Shown: piece by piece, positions 40,464-48,061 of the stretch
Layout of the letters: each line of letters starts with the position of its first letter
How positions within the stretch are numbered: position 1 is the stretch's first letter
Source: Endozoicomonas euniceicola
Lineage (GTDB): Bacteria; Pseudomonadota; Gammaproteobacteria; Pseudomonadales; Endozoicomonadaceae
Direction of reading: 5' to 3'
Assembly (NCBI RefSeq): GCF_025562755.1
Contig: NZ_CP103300.1
Coordinates: 1,116,001-1,180,000, forward strand
Length of the DNA: 64,000 bases
Position numbers and translations under genes: made by a program
Notes under the pieces: model-generated
Database searches by the model: none
What the model was told of the DNA's origin: nothing
Seen by the model: only the letters and a program-made list of their open reading frames with translations

Positions 40464-43040
40464 ATGAAATCTCCACAATATCTGCATCTTTTTACCTTTT
40501 TGATAACAACTTTATATTCATATTATTCTGTAGCATTGCCTACTTTCACTCCTGCCTATAATGCCACCTCAGCCACCACTGACTCGTCATCTGCTGAACT
40601 AAAGCTCTATAAACTGTGTTCCGGAAATCTCGAAGGGATAGAGCGTCTCACTAACGAAGCCATGAAGAAGGCAGCAGTAAAAGCCCTGGAGCGAGCTTCT
40701 GCAAATGACCCTCAGCCTATTGACCGGTGCGTAATCATAACTCCTGTCAGGGGTAACTACATTAACGAAGCTGTAGATAGTTTCAATAATAACAATAAAA
40801 AATGGGAAGATAGTGTGGGTACCGCTTTTCTTCTGGTTGCAGCGGGCATGAAATCAGAAATCATAAAGGCCGGGGAAGATTGCTCCTCGAAAAAAGCTGT
40901 CATTGCTGGAAAACAGGACGGCCAGGCTTCCGCTTTGCCCAGTGATTGGCTTGACCTGTTTCAAGCTAAAGATGGCATCCAGCTGAAGGCAGGGCAGAAA
41001 CTAATCGGGGTTCCACTGAACAGCAGCAATGGCTCTTTTGCTGAAGGTTATTTTGTAGGTCTGCAGCAAAAAGTCGTACCCAACCATCAATGTTCTAACG
41101 GCTCTTATGGCGCTCATTATAAGAGTACCTTTAATAAGAAGGTGCTGATTTACTTCAGTGGTGCAGGCATTCTGGTCACCGGTGTAACAACACTCCCAGC
41201 AATTACCCAAAGTTATACTGAACAGTTTCGCGGAGAACAATATTGCGATCGGGGCAGCATAGTAAAGACTATCAGTGGCTTAGCCCATGATTTTTACTCA
41301 GAGATGCTGACAGGAGAGCTGAACCTTAAGTCGATGGCAGTACCGGAAAATGGCTATATGGTTAATATTACTGGAAATGAGTTCTTTCAAATAATTCAAC
41401 CTGTGATTAAAATTCGGCTTGATCGTCAATCCGAGACTGGCGATTCAACGTTATTCAGCAACAGAACTCTGATTGGCTTTTCAAATAACCAGGTTTACTC
41501 CTGTTATAAAGGTGAAGTTGAAACACCGATGGACATTAACATCGCCTATCAGGATGCATCACCACAACCTGAGTTTGTTCAGGCTTTAGAATTCAAAAAC
41601 AATCAGATCCTGGGGGATACCCCCGAGGCACTGAGCCTTGCTCTTCCTGAACACGTTACAGCTGAAATCACCAGCAACGAGTTTATCACCACAAAAAGCC
41701 AGGCATTAAAAGGTATTAGTATTGCCGGCCCCAGCCAAACTAGCGAAAACTGGCAAAACCCATTGACGGTCAATATCACAGGCAACACCTTGAAAGGTTA
41801 TCAGGTTGCGTTGTCTTTAACTGGTTATCAAAAGCTGGTGTTGGAATCGAACCAGCTTCTTGCTGACAGGGTAGTGATTGAGCGGCGAAATGATCTGACA
41901 CTACCAGTTACACTGGCAGGCGACAACAGGAACCAGTTTAAACCAGGCGACTATCACCCCTGCTATCAACTTGAAGACACAAATATCATCGGTGGCTTTG
42001 TGTTTTCTGATGGAAAAACCACCTGTCCGAAAGGGTTCGTAGCCCCAACCGTACGACCACCTGAGTTTATTACTCCTTCATTCACAACGCCTGTCAGTCA
42101 ACGAAGCCATCAAAACAACGATACTTCAACAATCGCCCTGGGTTCTACACCTGCAATGACTACCAAGACTCAGAGCAGCCTGCCTGATACAACAACCAGA
42201 GGCATTCAGGATTCTCCGTCCAAAGGGGATGCAGCCAAAACATCGTACACGGAACCGAAACCAACCATAAGTACACCGATTCAACCTTCAGGCTCACAAA
42301 TTCTGCCCGGTTCCAGTAAAAGCCGGGACAGTTCCTTTATCACTCCCTCTCCCACAACTCGTCGTTCATCATCAACATCAGCCAAGGGAAGTCACCTGAG
42401 TCACCACTCTGACTCATCCCATAGTGTCGGAACTAGTGTCGGGATGTTTCTTTCCCCAACCGAGCAATCACCCCAACCTCTAAAAACAGCCAGGACAACC
42501 ACCATGCCGGTCTTTAGTTCCCACCCCCTGCGCAATCCTCCCCGGCATAACAGTGACTCATTCATCCCTGGCACGACCTCCAAAAGTCACCTGTCGTTAA
42601 AATCAACACGCGGAAGTATCCATAAAAGTTTTTCAGATACACCTGACTCCTCCTACTCGCCCAGTGTCGTGAAGCAAGTCAGTAGTACCAAAGGATTCTC
42701 TCCCCAATCTACGCCAGCCAGCAAGCCGTCCGGCTTCTCACAAAGTCTGGTGACAAAAACACTTTCGATATCATCGGTCTCAGCTTCAACAGGCTATAGC
42801 CAGCTATCGGACAATAGTTATAGCCAGTTATCGGACAATAGTTATAGCCAGCTATCGGACAATAAAGGAAATGAAAACTCAGAAGGTACGGAAGACTGGC
42901 AAATGGGAGTGGGTATAGCGGCCGGAGTCATAATTTTGCTGCTGGGTACAATTATGGGTGTTATGGGTGCAAGGTACAAACTAAAGCGCTCTGCCATTCC
43001 CAGATCTTGGGAGGCATTACCTTTAAACGACGTGCAGTGA
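40464..43040 (+). CDS. Large exported, single-pass membrane protein with mucin-like stalk
   Basis: An 858-aa unknown. Signal peptide (LFTFLITTLYSYYSVA), then a cysteine-containing ectodomain of about 500 residues with recurring strand motifs such as VNITGNEFFQI, EITSNEFITTK and VNITGNTLKGYQV, which suggest a right-handed beta helix. Residues about 540-800 are a Ser/Thr/Pro-rich stalk including three copies of YSQLSDNS. One membrane helix (VGIAAGVIILLLGTIMGVM) and a short basic tail end the protein, as in eukaryotic type I receptors or mucins. No family recognised. It could display an adhesin or glycosylated surface. Start ATG has only a weak AGG site. Confidence 0.75.
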   Translation: MKSPQYLHLFTFLITTLYSYYSVALPTFTPAYNATSATTDSSSAELKLYKLCSGNLEGIERLTNEAMKKAAVKALERASANDPQPIDRCVIITPVRGNYINEAVDSFNNNNKKWEDSVGTAFLLVAAGMKSEIIKAGEDCSSKKAVIAGKQDGQASALPSDWLDLFQAKDGIQLKAGQKLIGVPLNSSNGSFAEGYFVGLQQKVVPNHQCSNGSYGAHYKSTFNKKVLIYFSGAGILVTGVTTLPAITQSYTEQFRGEQYCDRGSIVKTISGLAHDFYSEMLTGELNLKSMAVPENGYMVNITGNEFFQIIQPVIKIRLDRQSETGDSTLFSNRTLIGFSNNQVYSCYKGEVETPMDINIAYQDASPQPEFVQALEFKNNQILGDTPEALSLALPEHVTAEITSNEFITTKSQALKGISIAGPSQTSENWQNPLTVNITGNTLKGYQVALSLTGYQKLVLESNQLLADRVVIERRNDLTLPVTLAGDNRNQFKPGDYHPCYQLEDTNIIGGFVFSDGKTTCPKGFVAPTVRPPEFITPSFTTPVSQRSHQNNDTSTIALGSTPAMTTKTQSSLPDTTTRGIQDSPSKGDAAKTSYTEPKPTISTPIQPSGSQILPGSSKSRDSSFITPSPTTRRSSSTSAKGSHLSHHSDSSHSVGTSVGMFLSPTEQSPQPLKTARTTTMPVFSSHPLRNPPRHNSDSFIPGTTSKSHLSLKSTRGSIHKSFSDTPDSSYSPSVVKQVSSTKGFSPQSTPASKPSGFSQSLVTKTLSISSVSASTGYSQLSDNSYSQLSDNSYSQLSDNKGNENSEGTEDWQMGVGIAAGVIILLLGTIMGVMGARYKLKRSAIPRSWEALPLNDVQ
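42795..42864. repeat. Three tandem 24-base units in the stalk
   Basis: Units of TATAGCCAGCTATCGGACAA plus TAGT encode YSQLSDNS three times with a single base difference in the second copy. In-frame length variation of the membrane-proximal stalk is possible. Confidence 0.95.
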
Positions 43041-43043
43041 GAG

Positions 43044-43121
43044 TGTGAAAAATTTCCGGAACAAACCTGCCTCAGCGAAAGTAAAGAGGCAGGGTAGCTG
43101 CTGCAGTGCCTGTTCAACCTG
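43044..43121. repeat. Direct repeat copy 1, with a scrap of the primosome gene
   Basis: TGTGAAAAATTTCCGGAACA and the following 31 bases (a CCTGCCTC/GAGGCAGG hairpin) recur at 46479-46529. Directly after, CTGCTGCAGTGCCTGTTCAA matches the inside of the replication-P-like gene (46626-46652) apart from a three-base gap and one change. The two copies bracket the ankyrin gene. Confidence 0.8.
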
Positions 43122-43256
43122 AGCGCCATGGATTTGTCACCGTGCCATATTGAAGAAGACTAAGTAATAAAATTTTTAGCAAAACCCGCCAGAATAACCT
43201 AATTTTCCCTTCTGTATCTTAAAGCACCAATCCCAATCAAAAGGAGTGGTAAACTA

Positions 43257-46200
43257 ATGACATATTGCGCCGGAAGACTGCCTGACTTTAATTTTTGCCA
43301 TGCAGTGATCTGCACTTTGTTATTGTTTGCCACGCTACTCACGACAAATGGATACGGGCATCAGGGTACGTCCTGCACAGTATTGTCAACATCACCCTCT
43401 CCTCTGAAACGCCCCTTTATTCTTGATGGCGACACAAGCTGCACTCTTAATAAAGAGTCGAAATCTGATCGTTATAAAACATCATTTAACCCGTTTAAAA
43501 TAATCAATAGCAACCCGGGCACATACCTTCCCGTTTTAAACTGGAAAGGCGTACAAGTGCCACTATTCCATCACTCCCGGCTGCTGCCTGATTTTCATTT
43601 ACCCGAAACAAAGCCCGCTTTTCAAGCACAACCGACCGCTTTCCTGTTGCAGATAAAGACCCTGTTAATTCCCGACAGTATCGGAGAGCCTCAGCAGACT
43701 GAACTTAAGCGACAGTTTCAACGGGTGATTAATCAGCAGCAAAAACTTGCAATCCAACCAGCCTCAGAACATTCATCCACTGCGTATATTTCTCTAATCA
43801 ATCAGAAACCTGTCGTTGTTGTAACATTGTTCCAAAACTTAACAGATCAACAGCGGAGCAGACTCTATGAAGCTTTTTTGAACGGGTTATTGGCAACCTA
43901 TTTGTCCTTATTAAAGACATCAGTACTCATCGAATCGTTACAGGACATGGTGGGCGCAGTAACTGCCACTGGAAAAACCCTAAGTGGAGGTAACGATGGA
44001 GGCGGTGACAAACTTAACCGCGATAAAACTCTGTTTGATTTTCACATTTACCCGGAATTAACCACCAGCGAACACTGGTTTGAGCAATTGATTAACGAGG
44101 GAATAAATCAGAGAAATCAATTATTAGCCATTCTGCAAGACAGAATAGTTCAGGCTACAGAAGAGCGTCATTCCGACCTGGCTCTTATTTTACGTGACAG
44201 GGTTATGGTCATCGAGGCGGACTGGCGGGATATACATGAATGGCACACCTCTTCATCCGTACCCGGTCCAGCGTTATCTGTAAGATTGGCTTTGCTGATT
44301 GAAGGCTTACTGACAAATGCCAGGGAAGTCCAGGAGTATCAGGAGTTAAGCCTGATCAAAATGATAGAGGAATCACCGGTCTTTTTAAGTGCAAATCCGG
44401 AAAGTGTCATTATTATCACCCGCAATCTGAATCAAAAAGCGCTGCAAATGTATGCAGACTGGCAACAAACTGCAGCAGGTATTCTGTATAATGAGCTCAA
44501 AAAACGACTGGGATTGTTACTGCAAAAAACATCACCTGACCGGCAGAAACTGATTAACCTGGTAACTAATCTTGAAACTCTTGCCCGGCAATTTTACAGG
44601 TATCAGTCATCCAATGGAGTGAGTCCCTATGAAAAGAACAATATTACTGACGAGCCGGCAGACGGCAATACTGAGGAAAACAGCAGAAAAGGCAAACGGC
44701 ACTCAGGTAAAGATGGGGCAGGCCAGAATAGATCAAATAACAGGCCGTCGGGCTCAGGAAGCAGTAACAATAACTACAACTCTTTTAGTAACGGCGGAAA
44801 TGATGGGAATGATGGGAATGATGGGAATGATGGGAATGATGGGAATGAGCCGCACAGAGATGATAATCCCACAGATAATGACGATCCTGATGAGGTAGAC
44901 GACTCAGAGCAGATTATTGACGATTTTGTTGCTGCAGCAGGAAACGGAGACTTTGAAAAAGTTAAATCGTTTCTTTCCACGAAAAACAAAAAAGAAATAC
45001 TATTTGGAAAAAGTAAAACATTCTATGGCGATACAGCCTTGCATGCTGCCACTAGAAATAACCACTATGATATCATTGAGGAAATAAAAAAGCAGGCTGC
45101 TTCCATTTTTGTTGACTATACCTTCCTGCAATCAATATCAAACAGTGAAGGTAAAACGCCACTTCAGCTTAGAGAGGAAAAACCCTGGCCTTACATTGTC
45201 AGTTTTTCACCTGTTTCTGAAACTTTTCTTACCGAGGTTAGCCCTCAAACTATTAGCAGTAAGAAACAACTAAGACAGCATATCATCAATGCCTGTGATC
45301 TCCCTCGGGAGGTTCAACAAGAAGGGTGTTTCCGCAGGCCTTCTGAACCCGTCAAATTAATTAATAAGTCAATTAATAAATTCCGCGTGCCAAATCATAA
45401 ACCAAAAGATTTTTTCCATGACTTTATCGCCTCAAAAAGCGGCCAGTGGCTTCACAGAAAAGCTGCAGCATCAAACGTCATGTCGATCCAGACCGTTATG
45501 CAGGAGGCTGGCGTTGATATTAATGCCCGAAGCAGCAAAAGCGGCAACACCCCGATGATCAGTGCAGCGTTAAATAACCACTGGGATATGGTTAAGATAT
45601 TGCTCGACAAGGCTCATCCGGGGAGCGTAGCTGTGAAAAATAATAAGGGGCAGGACCTGTTGAGCTTACTGCTGACCAAAAGCGCAAAAGAAAAAATCGG
45701 TGACAAAAACTGGAATAGATTATTAATAAGTGTTCTGATAAATGGTTATGATCTGAACGCTTCAATTAATGTCTCACGCTCTTTTACTGCATACGCCTTT
45801 TGTTTAATTGCTGACCGTTGTTGCCATGGTATTTTGAAATTTGCAGGAAAAAAATTATCTAATTTTTCATACCCACCACTGAAAGATCAATATATTGCAG
45901 AGATGATATTTCTGAATGCAGCAAGCAAACATAAGGATAAATCAGATTTAATCCCTTACCTTCTTAATTTGGAAAACAGCATAGGCCGCCCGCTGATTGA
46001 CCCAAACGTTATAACACCAAAGGGCTGTACTGCTTTGATGTCAGCCGCCATCAATAACAAACCCGAAACAATGAAAAAATTATTGGCAGACCCCCGTATA
46101 GTTCGGGAAATTAATAGAATAAACCCTAAGAAGCCCAAAACGGAGGGGCCTTGGTCTGCTTATACCTATGCCCATTACTATGGACACGGCGAGATCATGG

Positions 46201-46415
46201 AATTACTAATTGATCATAACGCACAAGCTATTAACGCTCCTATTACCAGGGCTGAGAAAATAAGGGCACAGAGGGCGCGCTCAAACACCGCTGGTGTTAG
46301 GGCCGTAGGTGTTGACGTAGGTTTTGGCGTAGGTTTTGCCGTAGGTTTTGGCGGAGATTGTGACGAGGGTTTTGGCGGAGGTTTTGGCGGAGGTTGTGAC
46401 GGGGGTTGTGACTGA
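43257..46415 (+). CDS. Large ankyrin-repeat protein, exported, with low-complexity segments
   Basis: A 1052-aa protein with an N-terminal hydrophobic segment (AVICTLLLFATLLTTNGYG) that fits a signal peptide. The N-terminal 450 residues are helical and unassigned. A Ser/Gly/Asn-rich linker follows, with NDG repeated and then an acidic stretch. Ankyrin-like repeats appear from about 560 on: DTALHAATRNNHYDII, GNTPMISAALNNHWDMVKIL and GCTALMSAAINNKPETMKKL. The C-terminus is a glycine-rich tail (VGFGVGFAVGFGGD) ending in cysteines. The ankyrin fold points to protein binding, often in host cells. ATG with AAAAGGAGTGG upstream. It lies between two direct repeats, suggesting insertion or duplication. 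Confidence 0.85.
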   Translation: MTYCAGRLPDFNFCHAVICTLLLFATLLTTNGYGHQGTSCTVLSTSPSPLKRPFILDGDTSCTLNKESKSDRYKTSFNPFKIINSNPGTYLPVLNWKGVQVPLFHHSRLLPDFHLPETKPAFQAQPTAFLLQIKTLLIPDSIGEPQQTELKRQFQRVINQQQKLAIQPASEHSSTAYISLINQKPVVVVTLFQNLTDQQRSRLYEAFLNGLLATYLSLLKTSVLIESLQDMVGAVTATGKTLSGGNDGGGDKLNRDKTLFDFHIYPELTTSEHWFEQLINEGINQRNQLLAILQDRIVQATEERHSDLALILRDRVMVIEADWRDIHEWHTSSSVPGPALSVRLALLIEGLLTNAREVQEYQELSLIKMIEESPVFLSANPESVIIITRNLNQKALQMYADWQQTAAGILYNELKKRLGLLLQKTSPDRQKLINLVTNLETLARQFYRYQSSNGVSPYEKNNITDEPADGNTEENSRKGKRHSGKDGAGQNRSNNRPSGSGSSNNNYNSFSNGGNDGNDGNDGNDGNDGNEPHRDDNPTDNDDPDEVDDSEQIIDDFVAAAGNGDFEKVKSFLSTKNKKEILFGKSKTFYGDTALHAATRNNHYDIIEEIKKQAASIFVDYTFLQSISNSEGKTPLQLREEKPWPYIVSFSPVSETFLTEVSPQTISSKKQLRQHIINACDLPREVQQEGCFRRPSEPVKLINKSINKFRVPNHKPKDFFHDFIASKSGQWLHRKAAASNVMSIQTVMQEAGVDINARSSKSGNTPMISAALNNHWDMVKILLDKAHPGSVAVKNNKGQDLLSLLLTKSAKEKIGDKNWNRLLISVLINGYDLNASINVSRSFTAYAFCLIADRCCHGILKFAGKKLSNFSYPPLKDQYIAEMIFLNAASKHKDKSDLIPYLLNLENSIGRPLIDPNVITPKGCTALMSAAINNKPETMKKLLADPRIVREINRINPKKPKTEGPWSAYTYAHYYGHGEIMELLIDHNAQAINAPITRAEKIRAQRARSNTAGVRAVGVDVGFGVGFAVGFGGDCDEGFGGGFGGGCDGGCD
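44796..44849. repeat. Six tandem 9-base units in the ankyrin gene
   Basis: GGGAATGAT units (first GGAAATGAT, last GGGAATGAG) encode the GND repeats of the linker. In-frame. Confidence 0.95.
46309..46412. repeat. Degenerate 12-base repeats at the 3' end of the ankyrin gene
   Basis: Units related to GGTTTTGGCGTA (about eight, degenerate) encode the Gly-Phe-Gly tail. They run to the stop codon. Confidence 0.85.
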
Positions 46416-46478
46416 TATTAAGCACTCAGCCATGTCCGGCTCCCGGCAGCCGATGTTATGCAAAAAATAAGATAACGA

Positions 46479-46529
46479 TGTGAAAAATTTCCGGAGCAAC
46501 CCCGCCTCAGGCGAAAGAAAGAGGCAGGG
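46479..46529. repeat. Direct repeat copy 2
   Basis: TGTGAAAAATTTCCGGAGCA and the following bases with a CCCGCCTC/GAGGCAGG imperfect hairpin match 43044-43094. It lies just past the 3' end of the replication-P-like gene on the minus strand and may act as its terminator region. Confidence 0.8.
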
Positions 46530-46541
46530 CAAGAGAAAGAG

Positions 46542-47336
46542 TTATGATTTATTTCTGAGCAGTTGGTCACGCATCTGAATAAACGCATCACGCCCGGCAT
46601 CCGGGTCAATCCCCTGCTTTTCCATCTGCTGCCGCAGTGCCTGTTCAGCCTGTTCATCCGCCAGCCTGACCGCCTCTTTGTTGCGACTGTCTTCGAGACC
46701 CTGAAAAATCTCTGCCTCAAGGTCTTCACCATCGAGTACACGGTTGCAGATGATTTCGTAATTGCGCTCAAAAACTGGCAGAGCAATACGCTGCTCTTCA
46801 CTGCGCAGCGTCATCCAGCCTGTCTGTTTAGCTGCCAGATAGACGGCAATGTGCGACCAATGATAATCACGGGTCTGCACCGGCGCGTAACAGGCTTCAT
46901 AGTACGCCTGCAGGGGTTCCTTCAAACCCACCTCGTCATAGCGCAACTTGCACAGATCACGGATATCACTCAGGTCCGGGAAGAACTTACTGGTATCCAG
47001 CGCTTTCTGTGCCGCCTTAACAATACGCCGTGGGTGAAATTCCTTGAGAGACTGAAACCAGACCCGCTTGGCCCGGTTCAGATCTTCTTCGGTTGGGAAT
47101 GCCCGTTTGAACTTTAACGGGTAAGCATCTTCAAGCAGTGTAAAGAGGGTATTGATAGCGTAGCGGTAGTTTTGTTGCTGTTCTGCGCTTTCACTCTGAC
47201 CAGCACTCTGGCGAGTACCAGCCCCCTGCACAGGCTCAGTCGTCGGTGTCGTCGAAGTCGAGCTGTATGCCGTCTGCCCAGCTGGTGTCTGTAAGCTTTT
47301 CAGCTGTTGATCGATTAGCTCTCTGCCCTGTTTCAC
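46542..47336 (-). CDS. Replication protein P-like primosome component
   Basis: A 264-aa protein of the lambda-P/DnaT-partner type found on chromosomes of pseudomonads and relatives; such proteins help load the replicative helicase. Conserved parts are FPTEEDLNRAKRVWFQSLKE, RRIVKAAQKALDTSKFFPDL, YYEACYAP and HWSHIAVYLAAKQTGWMTLR. The first 60 residues are Gln/Thr/Ser-rich linker. The start shown overlaps the end of the DnaT-like gene by 101 bases, which is large, so the real start may be further downstream. The 3' end borders a direct repeat of which a diverged copy lies at 43.1 kb. Confidence 0.8.
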   Translation of the reverse strand: MKQGRELIDQQLKSLQTPAGQTAYSSTSTTPTTEPVQGAGTRQSAGQSESAEQQQNYRYAINTLFTLLEDAYPLKFKRAFPTEEDLNRAKRVWFQSLKEFHPRRIVKAAQKALDTSKFFPDLSDIRDLCKLRYDEVGLKEPLQAYYEACYAPVQTRDYHWSHIAVYLAAKQTGWMTLRSEEQRIALPVFERNYEIICNRVLDGEDLEAEIFQGLEDSRNKEAVRLADEQAEQALRQQMEKQGIDPDAGRDAFIQMRDQLLRNKS

Positions 47337-47697
47337 TTTGGCTCCGCTTCCACTGGTAGATCACATGGTTCTTGAACTTGTTCTGCCATGCCTTGCGTGC
47401 TTCCCCGGTCTCACGCCAGTACAGTTTGAACTCAACCAGCTGAGCCAGAGTAAATTCACGATCAATGCCATGGTGAACTTCGAGAAACTCGATATATACC
47501 GGATCAGGTTGAAAATCATCCGGTAAAGGCTGCACCCTGGCACCGTCGTTCAAGGGTGCTGCCGGAACTTCCTGCTGGATACCCTGAGAAAAAACCGGAT
47601 GTTCCGGCTCGACAGGTGTCGACTTTTCAAGCTCCCAAGGCAATGCACCGGCGTTGCGTTGACGAATATAACGCTGTTTTCGATCCTCTTCGGTCAT
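47236..47697 (-). CDS. DnaT-like primosomal single-strand DNA-binding protein
   Basis: A 153-aa protein with the C-terminal DnaT-like domain: GIDREFTLAQLVEFKLYWRE and then KAWQNKFKNHVIYQWKRS, the DNA-binding block of DnaT. The N-terminal third is a Gln/Pro-rich linker starting MTEEDRKQRYIRQRNAGALP. It is upstream of and overlaps the replication-P-like gene, so the two form a primosome module for restarting or loading the helicase. The acidic tail (DFDDTDD) is usual for such proteins. Confidence 0.8.
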   Translation of the reverse strand: MTEEDRKQRYIRQRNAGALPWELEKSTPVEPEHPVFSQGIQQEVPAAPLNDGARVQPLPDDFQPDPVYIEFLEVHHGIDREFTLAQLVEFKLYWRETGEARKAWQNKFKNHVIYQWKRSQSETGQRANRSTAEKLTDTSWADGIQLDFDDTDD

Positions 47698-48061
47698 GGA
47701 TTTAACAATACCTGCCTTCCCGGTTCCGGTCTACCGGTCATTGAAATTAAACATGGATCGGGCGAACGCTTGCTGGCGATGATCCGGGCCTGTCGCCGGT
47801 TCTGCCCAAACAGCCATGACAAAACACCCTGCAAAAATATCAGGATTTTTCTGAAAGAAAAAAGGGCGGGCAAGTCTGCTCCTCTGCCGGCAAAAGAGCA
47901 ATGCGTATATTTACACTTTTCAGCACTTCCCACCTCTGATTGTACTGCGGGTAGTTTACCCCGAGCCAGAAGTGAGCAACAGAGACAATTTTTCATCAGG
48001 CTCAGAATGATTTCGCCGATAGCCCTGTCATTCCTCTTCACCGACAACGGAAGGTAAAAAC
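47698..48061. other. Divergent intergenic region before the PP2C gene
   Basis: About 360 bases between the DnaT-like gene and the phosphatase gene. It should contain both promoters. Overlapping open frames on both strands lack ribosome sites and family resemblance. No repeat or RNA recognised. Confidence 0.5.
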
